Positions 27,596 through 37,330 of a DNA stretch of 64,000 nucleotides are shown one piece after another. A program made the translations under genes and the position numbers. The notes beneath the pieces are model-generated. The model did no database searches and was not told where the DNA came from. It saw only the letters and a program-made list of their open reading frames with translations. This stretch comes from Myxococcus hansupus (lineage in GTDB: Bacteria > Myxococcota > Myxococcia > Myxococcales > Myxococcaceae): contig NZ_CP012109.1 in NCBI RefSeq assembly GCF_000280925.3, positions 5,848,501 to 5,912,500 on the forward strand. The letters are read 5' to 3'. Position 1 is the first letter of the stretch, and the number at the start of each line of letters is the position of its first letter.

Positions 27596-29350
27596 CTACG
27601 CGGGACCGGCGCCGTTGTACCAGCCGGTGATCTTCCGCACGTAGTCCTGCGTCTCCTTGAACGGAGGCACGCCGCCGTACTTGTTCACGTTGCCCGGACC
27701 CGCGTTGTAGGCCGCGAGCGCCAGGCGCACGTCGCCGTTGAAGCGCTTGAGCTGCTGCGAGAGGTACTTGGTGCCGCCCTCGATGCTCTGACGCGGGTCC
27801 GAGCGGTTGGTGACACCCAGGTCGCGCGCGGTGCCCGGCATGAGCTGCATCAGGCCCACCGCGCCCGCGCCCGACTTCGCGTTCGGGTTGAAGGTGGACT
27901 CCTGCTGGATGACCGCCTTGATGAGGCGCGCGGGCACGTTGTACTTCCGCGACATCTCGTTGATGAGGTTGTCGTACTTGTTCGACGAGAAGCCGCTCAG
28001 GTCGTTGTTGCCCTTCGCGGGCCCGGCGTTGCCGGTGCCCTGCGTTCCACCCGAGCCCTGCGTCCCGCCCGTGCCGCTGGTGGAGCCGCCGCTGGACACC
28101 TTGGCGCCCAGCTTGGAGAACGCCGCGCGCGTCAACGGGCCGTAGTAGCCGGTGTTGTTCACGCCGTTGGCGGCCTGGAAGTCCTTGAGCGCGGACTCGG
28201 TGCGGGGACCGAAGACGCCCGGGCCAGTGTTCATCTCGGCCTGCGTCATGTAGCCGCCCTTCACCAGCGCCTTCTGGAGCTGCTCCACCGCCGCGCCCCG
28301 GGCGCCCTTCTCCAGGTCGCCACCGGGCAGCGACATGCCCTTCACCGAGCCACCAGCGGCCGGCGCGGGCTTCGTCGGACCACTGGGGCCCTGCGCACCG
28401 CCCGTGCCGCCGTTGGTGTTGCCGGGACGCGGATTGCCGCCCGAGAACGTCACCAGCTCACCCGTCGTCTTGTAGCCCTGGGGCCCGCCCGACAGGCGGC
28501 TGCCCTGGACGTTGAGGGTGATCTCCTTCCCCGTGGCCGGATCGTTCGCGTAGTAGACGGGCTTGCCGTTCTGCGTGCCCCGGCCGGTGATGGTGATCCA
28601 ATGGTCCGTGCCGTTCGCGCCACCACCGCTGCCCGGCTTGTAGTCCACGCCCACGACGACCGGCCGGCCCGCGTCGATCTGCTTGTTGATGGTGTTGAGG
28701 TTCCAGGCCTGCTTCGCCGCGCCCAGACCACCCATGGCCGCCGCCGAGCCCCACTTGAGCGCGTTGCCCGAGTAGCCGTTGTTGCGGTCCAGGTAGGCGT
28801 CCATCTCGCCCGGGTTGATGGTCTTCCCGGTGATCTTGCTCACAGCCATCGCCGTGGCCGTCATGGCGCAGCCCGCGGCGGACAGGCTGGAGCTGGTGCC
28901 CAGTCGCCGCGAGCCCCACTGCGGGTCGCCCTGCTTGTAGAGCGGCGTGCCGTCCCGCGACGTGGGGAACTTGCGGCCGTCGTCGTCACGAACCTGACCG
29001 TTGGCCGCGCGCGTCGACGCCGCCGGGGCGAAGGAGTCACCACCCGCCGGGCGGTTCGCCGTGCCGGCCCCCGCGCTGCTTCCACCCTTCGACGTCGTTC
29101 CATCGAACGTGTCGGGAATGGTCAGCTTCTGACCTGAGCGAATCTTGCTCGGGTCTGCGATGTCATTGGCCTTCGCCAGCGCGGACACCGACGTATTGAA
29201 CTTCCGAGCCAGCGCGCTCAGCGTGTCGCCACTGCGGACGGAGTAGGTCTTCAAGGCCAATGCTCGCGGCACCCAGACAGACAGGTGCGTGGGGGGGGAT
29301 GCAACGATTCTCGTTTGCCAGGAAATGAAGTTGCCTGACGTCCCCCGCAT
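27596..29350 (-). CDS. LysM / C39-like / peptidoglycan-binding / lytic transglycosylase protein
   Basis: A 584-residue multidomain cell-wall enzyme. In order: LysM (YSVRSGDTLSALARKF, about 36-80), a Ser/Gly linker, a C39-like cysteine peptidase-type domain (SAAGCAMTATAMAV with the Cys, GTDHWITITG with the His), a peptidoglycan-binding domain (GPRTESALKDFQAANGV), a Gly/Thr linker, and a C-terminal SLT lytic transglycosylase (AVIQQESTFNPNAKSGAGA, GLMQLMPGTA, LALAAYNAGPGNV). The Glu in QQES is the catalytic acid. It has no clear signal peptide. A TTGACA lies just upstream of the ATG, so translation may start later, for example at TTG 29260 (reading ALKTYSVRSG). Confidence 0.88.
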   Translation of the reverse strand: MRGTSGNFISWQTRIVASPPTHLSVWVPRALALKTYSVRSGDTLSALARKFNTSVSALAKANDIADPSKIRSGQKLTIPDTFDGTTSKGGSSAGAGTANRPAGGDSFAPAASTRAANGQVRDDDGRKFPTSRDGTPLYKQGDPQWGSRRLGTSSSLSAAGCAMTATAMAVSKITGKTINPGEMDAYLDRNNGYSGNALKWGSAAAMGGLGAAKQAWNLNTINKQIDAGRPVVVGVDYKPGSGGGANGTDHWITITGRGTQNGKPVYYANDPATGKEITLNVQGSRLSGGPQGYKTTGELVTFSGGNPRPGNTNGGTGGAQGPSGPTKPAPAAGGSVKGMSLPGGDLEKGARGAAVEQLQKALVKGGYMTQAEMNTGPGVFGPRTESALKDFQAANGVNNTGYYGPLTRAAFSKLGAKVSSGGSTSGTGGTQGSGGTQGTGNAGPAKGNNDLSGFSSNKYDNLINEMSRKYNVPARLIKAVIQQESTFNPNAKSGAGAVGLMQLMPGTARDLGVTNRSDPRQSIEGGTKYLSQQLKRFNGDVRLALAAYNAGPGNVNKYGGVPPFKETQDYVRKITGWYNGAGPA

Positions 29351-29600
29351 TCGCTGGCGCCGGAATTGTCAAACCTGACTGCTCCACATCAGTCGTGACA
29401 CGCCGCGCAACTCGTCACAACCCTGTCAAAACAATGCAATGACAGCTTGTCACCCAGACATTGCTTTTTCGTGACAGGCGCAACGCCATGCCGCGTTCAC
29501 GTGCGGGGCGCTTCCGAGTGCGCCAGACGTCACGGAGCCACTGGCCCCGTGCTTGCTCAAGGCCGCGTGTCATCCCCTCCGCACACGGAGACACGCACGC

Positions 29601-30473
29601 ATGGCAACCTTCCTCCGGAAGTCCTTCGCGCTCATCACCACGGGCTTCATCGCGCTCGCCGCGCTGCTCGTCGCGGCCACCGCCAGTCTCTTCTTCGAAC
29701 TCTCGCTCGCACCGACAGTGGCCTCCGGACACGAGGTCCCGATGACGCGCAAGAGCGCTGACACTTCGTCACGGCCAGACCTGGAGGGCGCGCGGCTCGC
29801 GAAGCTCACCGGGCTCTCGTTCGGCCAGCGCGAGGGCTTGGACGCGCCGTCAGCGCCTCGCCCCGCGACGATGAACACGTCCCTGCGCTTGAAGCTGCTG
29901 GGCACCTTGGTGGCGCATGACTCGCAGTGGTCGCTCGCCTCGGTCGAGGATCCAGACTCGAAGCGCATCCGAAGCTTGATGACGGGCGATGAGCTGCTGG
30001 GCGCCCGCGTCGTCGCCATCGAGCGCGAGCGCATCCTCTTCTCCGTCGACGGACGGGAGGAATACCTTCGGGCCGGGAACGCCAGCGCCGCGCCGCCGAT
30101 GCCCACCCTGGCGAACACCGCGCCTCACACGTCAGGCATCCGCGCCGTGCGCGAGAACACCTATGAAGTGCCCCGCGGCACCATCGACCATGCGCTCGGC
30201 AATCTGGATGGCGTGCTGTCGCAAGCGCGCGTGGTCCCCGCCTTCCGCGACGGCAAGCCCCAGGGGTTCAAGCTCTTCTCCGTCAAGAAGGGCTCTCTCT
30301 ACGAGCAGCTCGGAATCCAGACGGGCGACGTGCTCCAGCGAATCAACGGCCTCACGCTCGACACGCCGGAGAAGGCGCTCGAGGCCTTCTCCGTGCTGCG
30401 AGGGGCGCCCCACATCGAACTCGACATCGAGCGCGGCGGGCAGCCCCTCCGCAAGGTCTACGACGTGAAGTGA
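29601..30473 (+). CDS. type II secretion protein GspC-like
   Basis: A 290-residue inner-membrane protein of the GspC kind, which links the inner-membrane platform to the secretin. It has one N-terminal membrane segment (about 9-35), a periplasmic HR-like domain (LLGTLVAHDSQWSLASVEDP, then a second strand set ending near ERILF) and a C-terminal PDZ domain (SLYEQLGIQTGDVLQRINGL). ATG 29601 follows ACGGAGA. No other gsp gene lies nearby, so it is an orphan copy or the rest is elsewhere. It is divergent from the LysM protein with 250 bp between. Confidence 0.8.
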   Translation: MATFLRKSFALITTGFIALAALLVAATASLFFELSLAPTVASGHEVPMTRKSADTSSRPDLEGARLAKLTGLSFGQREGLDAPSAPRPATMNTSLRLKLLGTLVAHDSQWSLASVEDPDSKRIRSLMTGDELLGARVVAIERERILFSVDGREEYLRAGNASAAPPMPTLANTAPHTSGIRAVRENTYEVPRGTIDHALGNLDGVLSQARVVPAFRDGKPQGFKLFSVKKGSLYEQLGIQTGDVLQRINGLTLDTPEKALEAFSVLRGAPHIELDIERGGQPLRKVYDVK

Positions 30474-30483
30474 GCGGCGCCCC

Positions 30484-31347
30484 TCAGCCGCGCGCGAGCG
30501 CCTCCACGAGCCGGGGGAGCGCATCCCCTGCCCGGGCCTCCAGGTGCACGTCCGCCAGCTCCACGCCGCGGCACTCCCCCATGTTGAGGATGGCGATGGG
30601 CATGCGCCGCTCCGACGCCCGCACCAGGAAGCGGTAGCCGGAGAAGATGGCCAACGACGAGCCCACCACCAGCAGCGCGTCCCCTTCCTCCAGCAGCGCG
30701 AACGCGGCCTCCACGGTGGGCACGGGCACGTTGTCACCGAAGAAGACGACGTCCGGCTTGAGCGGCCCATCACAGAGCCGGCATGCCGGGACGTGGAACG
30801 AGGACAACTGTTCGGACGTCAGGTCCGCGTCGCCATCCGGGCGCAGCTCCAGCACCTCGTGCGAGAAGTCCGGGTTGAGGGCCAGCAGGCGCTCCTGCAA
30901 GTCCACGCGGCGCTCCTGGGCGCCACACGTCAGGCAGCGGACCCGGGCCAGCGCGCCGTGCAGCTCAATCACGCGCGAGCTCCCCGCCGCGTGGTGCAAC
31001 TGGTCCACGTTCTGGGTGATGAGGCCCGGCACATGCCCCGCCTGCTCCAGCGCCGCGAGCGCCGCATGCGCCGCGTTGGGCCGCGCCGAGGAGAAGCGCG
31101 GCCACCCCATCAAGCTCCGCGCCCAATACCGCGCCCGCACCTCCGGCCGCGTCATGAACTCACGGTGCTGGATGGGGTTGCGCGCACGGGCTCGCGTCCC
31201 CGGCCCCCGGTAGTCCGGAATGCCTGACTCCGTGCTGCAGCCCGCGCCCGTGAGCACCACCGTGCGGCGTCGCCGGAGCAACGCGGCCAGGGCCTCCACG
31301 CTCGGACTCACATCAGGGGCAGGCAGCACGTCATGCAGTGAAGTCAT
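30484..31347 (-). CDS. sirtuin-type NAD-dependent protein deacylase
   Basis: Removes acyl groups from lysines with NAD. The 287 residues show all sirtuin motifs: [14 protein letters not shown] (34-47), TQNVDQLHH (110-118), catalytic His in IELHG, and zinc ligands CLTC and [13 protein letters not shown] and [13 protein letters not shown] complete the NAD site. It ends ten nt from the convergent gspC-like gene. It is divergent from nothing close upstream; the AbrB-family gene lies behind it on the same strand about 95 nt away. Target proteins cannot be told. Confidence 0.92.
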   Translation of the reverse strand: MTSLHDVLPAPDVSPSVEALAALLRRRRTVVLTGAGCSTESGIPDYRGPGTRARARNPIQHREFMTRPEVRARYWARSLMGWPRFSSARPNAAHAALAALEQAGHVPGLITQNVDQLHHAAGSSRVIELHGALARVRCLTCGAQERRVDLQERLLALNPDFSHEVLELRPDGDADLTSEQLSSFHVPACRLCDGPLKPDVVFFGDNVPVPTVEAAFALLEEGDALLVVGSSLAIFSGYRFLVRASERRMPIAILNMGECRGVELADVHLEARAGDALPRLVEALARG

Positions 31348-31442
31348 CGCGGCCTACATACTAACCGCGCGAGCGCGGCGCCGCCGGGGCTGTGTCCTCG
31401 CCTGGGTCCTCCCACGCGCGTGCCAGGTTGTCAGCCCGCCAC

Positions 31443-32513
31443 TCAGGCCTCGCGCGTGGGCGACAACCGGCGCAAGAAGGAAGGAGCGACCAGGAAGATG
31501 AGCAGCACCCGCCCCACCTGGACCGCCAGGACGACGGACACCGTGGCCTGCGTCCCCAGGGCGATGGCCAGCACCGAGTCCGCCCCACCCGGCGAGGTGG
31601 CGAAGTAGGTGGTGAGCAGGTCCACCCCCGCCGCGGCGGACCATCCCCAGGCGAGCAGCAGGCATCCGGCCACCATCGTCAGGGAAGCGATGAGCGCGAT
31701 GTGCGCCACCCGCTTCAACTCGGCCACGGCCGCCGCGTCGAACTGGCTGCCCACGCGCACGCCCAGCCCCCACAGCGCCAGCGGGAGCACCCCCGGAGGC
31801 CACGCCCCCACGGGGACGCCCAGCGCGGTGAGCGGGATGCCCAGCAGCACGGGCCCCAGGAAGGCGCCGGCTGGCAACTTCCAGCGCACGCCCAGCACAC
31901 TTCCCACCAAGGACACACCCGCGGTCGTCAGCCAGGCCAGCCACGGCGCTGGCGAACCGGGCAGGTCGGCGGCCCGAGCGACCACCACCTCCGGCGAATC
32001 CCCCGCCCAGCGCCCCACCGCCACCGCCACGAGAACCACGACGCACAGGCGCATGTACTGGAAGAGCGTCACCAACCGTGCGTCCGCGCCCAGCTCTTCA
32101 CTCAGCGCCACCATCGCGGACGCGCCACCGGGCATCAGCCCCAGGGTCGCGGTGCGTGGGTCCAGGTGCCCCAACCGCGCGCACACCAACGCCACGCCCT
32201 GCGCCACCGCCACCACGCCCACGACCGCCGCCAGCGCCACGACCCAGTTCTCGGCGAGCGCGCTCCAGGCCTCTGGTGAGAAGGACGAGCACAGCGCGGC
32301 GCCGAGCACGGACTGCGACACCATCATCCCGCGCGGTCCCACCGGCGCGTGCGCCGACAGGGTCAGGGAAGCGACAATCGACACCAGCATCGAGCCCAGC
32401 AGCGCCCCGGCGGGCAGGTGGGCGAGCTCGGCGAGCCCCGCGGCGAGCAGCGACACCCCGGTGACGGCCACCACGCGGCGCAACCTGCGTCCTGACGCCG
32501 GGTCCTTCGTCAT
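31443..32513 (-). CDS. AbrB-family (PF05145) membrane protein
   Basis: A 356-residue polytopic inner-membrane protein with an internal duplication of the AbrB-type permease unit. The first copy contains LPAGALLGSMLVSI and GLMPGGASAMVALSEELGAD; the second contains LPAGAFLGPVLLGIPL and FATSPGGADSVLAIALGTQ. These are the paired signature loops of the family, sometimes labelled ammonia monooxygenase by old annotation. Start ATG 32513 is preferred over TTG 32525. It is divergent from the GNAT gene. Transport substrate unknown. Confidence 0.85.
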   Translation of the reverse strand: MTKDPASGRRLRRVVAVTGVSLLAAGLAELAHLPAGALLGSMLVSIVASLTLSAHAPVGPRGMMVSQSVLGAALCSSFSPEAWSALAENWVVALAAVVGVVAVAQGVALVCARLGHLDPRTATLGLMPGGASAMVALSEELGADARLVTLFQYMRLCVVVLVAVAVGRWAGDSPEVVVARAADLPGSPAPWLAWLTTAGVSLVGSVLGVRWKLPAGAFLGPVLLGIPLTALGVPVGAWPPGVLPLALWGLGVRVGSQFDAAAVAELKRVAHIALIASLTMVAGCLLLAWGWSAAAGVDLLTTYFATSPGGADSVLAIALGTQATVSVVLAVQVGRVLLIFLVAPSFLRRLSPTREA

Positions 32514-32606
32514 CACGGTGCCCAACGTATCAGCGCGCCTCCACGGACGCGTCAGGGCGCCTGCGAGAGAGGCCCCGGACGCTTACCCGTGCTAGACGCC
32601 CACCTC

Positions 32607-33080
32607 ATGCGAACCTGGCATTGGAAGTCCTTCCAGACGCTGCTGCTCGACGAGCTGTACGACGTGCTCGCCCTGCGGCAGGAAGTGTTCGTGGTGGAGC
32701 AGCGCTCCATCTACCAGGACGTGGACGGGTACGACCGGGGCGCCGAGCACCTGCTCCTCCACGACGAGGTCCAGGGCAAACGCCTGCTCGCCGCCTATCT
32801 GCGAATCCTCCCTCCGGGCCTCAAGTACACGGAGGCGAGCAGCCTGGGCCGTGTTGTGACCTCCCCGCGTGCGCGAGGCCTGGGACTCGGGCGCGAGCTG
32901 GTGGCGCGTGGCATCGCCCGGCTCGAAAGCCTCTACCCCGAGGCCCCCATCCACATCGGCGCCCAGCACTACCTCCAGCGTTTCTACGAAGGCTTCGGCT
33001 TCCAGGCGCGCGGCGACGTGTACGACGAGGACGGCATCCCCCACGTCGACATGGTGCGTCCTGTGAGCAGCCCGCGCTGA
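32607..33080 (+). CDS. ElaA-like GNAT acetyltransferase
   Basis: A 157-residue N-acetyltransferase of the GNAT fold, closest in layout to ElaA. Its features are ALRQEVFVVEQRSIYQDVDG near the N terminus, the acetyl-CoA loop SPRARGLGLGRELV, and the C-terminal YEGFGFQARGDVYDEDGIPH, typical of ElaA. ATG 32607 is chosen because it begins the conserved MRTWHWKSF start. Substrate unknown. The next gene has its own strong ribosome site. Confidence 0.88.
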   Translation: MRTWHWKSFQTLLLDELYDVLALRQEVFVVEQRSIYQDVDGYDRGAEHLLLHDEVQGKRLLAAYLRILPPGLKYTEASSLGRVVTSPRARGLGLGRELVARGIARLESLYPEAPIHIGAQHYLQRFYEGFGFQARGDVYDEDGIPHVDMVRPVSSPR

Positions 33081-33184
33081 CGCCCTGCGCCGCGCGTCAC
33101 CAGCGCTATGCACGTGGAGGCCGGGCGTTACACTGGCCGACCACGGGGGCCCGTGTCCCCGCCGAGGAGAGGAGACGACCCGAC

Positions 33185-34759
33185 TTGCGCCACGGCCTCG
33201 CGATGGGAGCACTGCTCGCGCTGCTCTCCACCACCCAGGTTGCTTGCGTCGTGGGCCCGCGCTTCACCACGTGCCCCGGCGAAGGCGGACGCCCTTGGGT
33301 GCGGCTGGACAGCGACCACTACACGCTCCACACGGACCTCCCCGCCGAGGAAGCCCGCGAAGCCATGCGGAAGCTGGAGCGGACCCGCGCCGCCATCCTC
33401 GTGTCGATGTGGCCCCAGGCGCTGGGCCAGCAGATGACGAAGGTGGACGTCTACGTCCTTCAAAGTTCGTTCGAATTCGAGGGCCTCTACCCGCGCCGCG
33501 TGCGAGCGTTCTTCCACCGCTCCGACAACGAGGCCCTCATCGTGCTGTCGGGCCGGCCCGATACCTGGGACGTGCTCTTCTCTGGCACCTCCCCCTCCAC
33601 CTCCTCGCCCCTGAACCACGAGCTGGCGCACTACTTGAGCGCCTACACATTGTCCCGGCAGCCCCGCTGGCTCTCGGAGGGACTGGCCGAGTACCTGGAG
33701 ACGCTGCGCCTGTCCGAGGACGGGCAGACCGCCGTCATCGGAGGCCCCCACCACGTGGCCATCGACAACATGCGCTCCTACCTCGACGCCGTCCAGCGGG
33801 GCTTCTCGCGGGGCTGGACGATGCAGCGCGTCCTCCATTGGGACCGCACGCTGGAGGCCCGAGAGCAGGACAAGGACGTGGGCGCGAACTACTCGGGGAG
33901 CTGGCTGCTGGTGCACTGGCTCGTGAACGAGCGCGCCCAGTCCTTCGCCGAATACCTGGCGCTGCTCAACCAGGGCGTTGCACCCGACGAGGCCCTGACG
34001 CGGGCACTGCCCGAGCTGAAGACCTCTCGTCTCGACGCCCTGCTCTACGAATACGTGCGCAACGGCCGCTTCAAGGAGCGCACGGTCTCCGTGCCGCCCG
34101 TGGGCACGGGCTTCATCGAGGAGGTCATCGACGACGCGCAGGTCCACGCCGTCCGGTCGAAGCTGGCGGCGCTGGGCGCGGCCCTGGCGCACCGGGAGCC
34201 ATTCATCTCGAACCGTCACAAGGTGGCGAGAACGGAGCTCGACGAAGCCCTCCGGCTGAACCCCACTGGCTTGCTGGCGCTGTCCGCCAAGCTGAGCGGC
34301 GCGCCCGAGGACCAGCGCGTCGCCATTGCTCGGGACGCCGTGAAGGCCCACCCCACGGAAACCGAGGCCTGGCGGATGCTGGGGTCGGCGCTGCGCCATG
34401 CCCCCAACGCCGAGGAGGAGCGCGTGGCCGCCTACCGCGAAGCCCTGCGGTTGGATCCGCGCAGCGCCTCCGCGGCCCGCGAGCTGGCCTGGATGTTCGT
34501 CACCCAGGACCGCGCCGAGGAAGCCCTGCCCCTGGCGCGCTGGGCCGTGACGCTCGCCCCCTGGAGCCCCAATGCCCTGGACACGCTGGCCCTGGCCCTG
34601 GCCGGCACCGGCGCCTGTGAGGAGGCCCTCCAGACCGAGCAGCACGCCCTGGAGCTCATCCAGGAAGAAGGGAGCCCGGAGCTGGAACAGACGATTCAGG
34701 AGCGCATCACCGGGCTCGAAAATGGGACGCTCTGCGCCCCCACACCTCCGGGGACATGA
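33185..34759 (+). CDS. DUF1570-like metallopeptidase lipoprotein with TPR tail
   Basis: A 524-residue secreted lipoprotein. TTG 33185 is chosen as start because it lies about 11 nt after AGGAGAGGAG and begins a lipoprotein signal (RHGLAMGALLALLSTTQVAC, lipid Cys21). A gluzincin domain has the zinc motif HELAH (145-149) and a likely third ligand Glu in SEGLAEY. The C-terminal ~200 residues are TPR-like helices (AREALRLDP, SPNALDTLALALAGTGACEEA). It is probably a periplasmic or outer-membrane peptidase or a scaffold. The frame is open upstream but there overlaps the GNAT gene. Confidence 0.8.
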   Translation: MRHGLAMGALLALLSTTQVACVVGPRFTTCPGEGGRPWVRLDSDHYTLHTDLPAEEAREAMRKLERTRAAILVSMWPQALGQQMTKVDVYVLQSSFEFEGLYPRRVRAFFHRSDNEALIVLSGRPDTWDVLFSGTSPSTSSPLNHELAHYLSAYTLSRQPRWLSEGLAEYLETLRLSEDGQTAVIGGPHHVAIDNMRSYLDAVQRGFSRGWTMQRVLHWDRTLEAREQDKDVGANYSGSWLLVHWLVNERAQSFAEYLALLNQGVAPDEALTRALPELKTSRLDALLYEYVRNGRFKERTVSVPPVGTGFIEEVIDDAQVHAVRSKLAALGAALAHREPFISNRHKVARTELDEALRLNPTGLLALSAKLSGAPEDQRVAIARDAVKAHPTETEAWRMLGSALRHAPNAEEERVAAYREALRLDPRSASAARELAWMFVTQDRAEEALPLARWAVTLAPWSPNALDTLALALAGTGACEEALQTEQHALELIQEEGSPELEQTIQERITGLENGTLCAPTPPGT

Positions 34760-34909
34760 GGCCCGGCTGACGGCCACCGGGCGCCGCGGCGGAGGCGATG
34801 GCCCGACAACACTTCCCTGGCGCCTTCTGTCGCGTACCACACGCCACGGCCCCACCGCGCCCACCAGGGCCCATGACGCCGTGAGCGTCCATGGCTTTCC
34901 TGCGAGGTC

Positions 34910-36295
34910 ATGAACACGCACATCGTCGACAACCCCTTCACCGGCGACGTCGCCGCGTCGGTCGAGCCCACGCCGCCCGCGAAGCTGGACGCCGTGCTGG
35001 AGCGCGCCCGTGCCGCGTCGCGCGCCCTGCGCGCCCTCAGCGTGGAGGAGCGCGTGAAGCTGGTGCTGCGCGCCTGCGAGGCGATGGAGAAGAACACCGA
35101 AACGATTGCCCGGGACATCACCCGGCAGATGGGCAAGCCGCTGTCCCAGGCTCGGGGTGAGGTGGGCGGCATGGCCGGGCGGCTCCGCCACATGGCCGCC
35201 ATCGCCGCCGAGTCGCTGGCGGACATCGTCCTTCCACCCAAGGACGGCTTCGAGCGGCGAATCGCCAAGGAGCCGCTGGGCGTGGTGTTGGACCTGCCCG
35301 CGTGGAACTACCCGCTGCTCACCGCGGTGAATGCCATCGCCCCCGCGGTGCTCGCGGGCAACGCGGTCATCGTGAAGCACTCACCGCGCACGCCCCTGTG
35401 CGGCGCCCACTTCGCGCGTGCCTTCGCCGAAGCGGGCGCGCCGGACGGCACCGTGCAGGCCATCTTCCTGGACTACCCGGGGACGGAGCAGCTCGTCGCG
35501 GACACGCGGGTGGACCACGTGCTCTTCACGGGCTCGGTGCTCGGAGGACACAAGATGCAGGCCGCCGCGCGCGAGCGCTTCCTGCACATCGGCCTGGAGC
35601 TGGGCGGCAACGACCCGGCCTATGTCGCGGAGGACTGTGACTTCGACAAGGCGGTGGAGAACCTCGTCGACGGCGCCATGTACAACGCGGGGCAGAGCTG
35701 CTGCGCGGTGGAGCGCGTGTACGTGCACCGCTCGCTGTATGAGCGCTTCATCGCCGCGGCGGAGCCGCTGGTGCGCGCCTACGTGTTGGGCGACCCGGAG
35801 TCCGACCGGACGACGATGGGCCCCATCGCCCAGCCCTGGCACCCCGCCGAGCTGCAGACCTTCGTCCAGGACGCCACGTCCCAGGGCGCCAGGCTCGTCA
35901 CGGGCGGCCGTCCCACGCAAGTCGAGGGACGGGGCCGCTTCTTCGAGCCCACGCTGCTGTGCGACGTGAGCCCGAAGGCGCGGCTGATGCGCGAGGAGTC
36001 CTTCGGGCCGCTGCTGCCCATCGCCCCCGTGGACTCCGACGAGGAGGCCGTGGCGTTGATGAACGCGTCCCGGCTGGGGCTCACCGCGAGCATCTGGACG
36101 TCCGACCGCGACCGCGCGGACCGGCTGGCGCGGCGGCTCGAGGCGGGCACCGTGTACATGAACCGCTGCGATGCCCTGGACCCCGCGCTACCCTGGAGCG
36201 GCGTGAAGGACTCTGGCCGGGGCGTGACGCTGAGCGCGCTGGGCTTCGACGCGCTGACGCGGCCCAAGGCACTGCACTACCGCCTGCGCTTCTGA
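34910..36295 (+). CDS. NAD(P)-dependent aldehyde dehydrogenase
   Basis: Oxidises aldehydes to acids. The 461 residues include the cofactor loop LFTGSVLGG, the general base Glu230 in LELGGND and the nucleophile Cys264 in NAGQSCCAVERVYVH. The C terminus has SGVKDSGRG, typical of succinate-semialdehyde-type enzymes. The start at 34910 is preceded by GCGAGGTC. It is convergent with coaA, with only nine bases between stops. Natural substrate is unclear; similarity in layout is to succinate-semialdehyde/aliphatic ALDHs. Confidence 0.92.
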   Translation: MNTHIVDNPFTGDVAASVEPTPPAKLDAVLERARAASRALRALSVEERVKLVLRACEAMEKNTETIARDITRQMGKPLSQARGEVGGMAGRLRHMAAIAAESLADIVLPPKDGFERRIAKEPLGVVLDLPAWNYPLLTAVNAIAPAVLAGNAVIVKHSPRTPLCGAHFARAFAEAGAPDGTVQAIFLDYPGTEQLVADTRVDHVLFTGSVLGGHKMQAAARERFLHIGLELGGNDPAYVAEDCDFDKAVENLVDGAMYNAGQSCCAVERVYVHRSLYERFIAAAEPLVRAYVLGDPESDRTTMGPIAQPWHPAELQTFVQDATSQGARLVTGGRPTQVEGRGRFFEPTLLCDVSPKARLMREESFGPLLPIAPVDSDEEAVALMNASRLGLTASIWTSDRDRADRLARRLEAGTVYMNRCDALDPALPWSGVKDSGRGVTLSALGFDALTRPKALHYRLRF

Positions 36296-36304
36296 GGCGC
36301 GGCG

Positions 36305-37261
36305 CTACATCTTCCGCAGCCGGACCCGCTTCACCTTGTGGTCCGGCCCCTTGAGCAGGATGAGCCGGGCCCGCGAGCGGCTGGGCGCGATGTTGTGGAC
36401 CAGGTTGGGGCCGTTGATTTCGCCCCACACCGACTCGGCCATGGACACGGCCTGCTCGGTGCTCAGCTCGGAGAAGCGGCGGAAGTAGCTGCGCTCGTCG
36501 CGGAACGCCGTCTGCTGGAGCTTGAGGAAGCGGTCCACGTACCACTTCCGGATGTCGGACTCGTGCGCGTCCACGTAGATGGAGAAGTCGAAGAAGTCGG
36601 AGAGGAACGTGGTGGGGAGCTGCTTGCCTTCCTGCGCGCCCGTCTGGAGGACGTTGAGCCCTTCCAGGATGAGGATGTCGGGCTGGCGGATGGCCTGCGC
36701 CTCGCCGGGGACCACGTCATAGACGAGGTGCGAGTACACCGGCGCCATCACCTCCGCGCGGCCCGCCTTCAGCTCCGCCAGGAAGCGCACCAGCCCGCGC
36801 CGGTCGTAGCTCTCCGGGAACCCCTTGCGCTTCATCAGGCCGCGCTCGGTGAGCACGCCGTTGGGGAAGAGGAACCCATCCGTCGTCACCAGCTCCACGC
36901 GGGGGTGGTCCGGCCAACGCTTCAACAGGGCCTGGAGGATGCGCGCCGTGGTGCTCTTGCCCACCGCCACGCTCCCCGCGATGGCGATGATGAACGGCAC
37001 CTTCTGCACCGTGGCGCCCAGGAAGGCCTGCTGGTCCGCCCACAGGCGCTGCGCGGCGGCCACCTGCAGGTTGAGCAGGCGGGACAACGGCAGATAGACG
37101 TCCACCACCTCGTCCAGGTCCAGGTGCTCGCCCAGGCCGCGGAGCGCGTCAATCTCCGACGACTCCAACGGCAGGGGCGTGGCGGCACGCAGCGCCCGCC
37201 AGGCATCCCGTTCCAGTTCGATGAACATGGAGGCGGAGGGGCTGCTGGTGGCTGAGGCCAT
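36305..37261 (-). CDS. coaA: pantothenate kinase, type I
   Basis: Phosphorylates pantothenate, the first and rate-limiting step of coenzyme A synthesis. The 318-residue protein has the P-loop [13 protein letters not shown] (95-107), [26 protein letters not shown] and FVDAHE-type motifs ([13 protein letters not shown]) of prokaryotic type I PanK, normally feedback-inhibited by CoA. ATG 37261 follows GGAGTGGAATCC. An in-frame GTG three codons upstream is possible. It appears monocistronic. Confidence 0.95.
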   Translation of the reverse strand: MASATSSPSASMFIELERDAWRALRAATPLPLESSEIDALRGLGEHLDLDEVVDVYLPLSRLLNLQVAAAQRLWADQQAFLGATVQKVPFIIAIAGSVAVGKSTTARILQALLKRWPDHPRVELVTTDGFLFPNGVLTERGLMKRKGFPESYDRRGLVRFLAELKAGRAEVMAPVYSHLVYDVVPGEAQAIRQPDILILEGLNVLQTGAQEGKQLPTTFLSDFFDFSIYVDAHESDIRKWYVDRFLKLQQTAFRDERSYFRRFSELSTEQAVSMAESVWGEINGPNLVHNIAPSRSRARLILLKGPDHKVKRVRLRKM

Positions 37262-37330
37262 GGATTCCACTCCAGGAGATGAACACCCAGGCCGCCGCGT
37301 AGCACAGCCGGGGCATTCACGCTCGGACGT

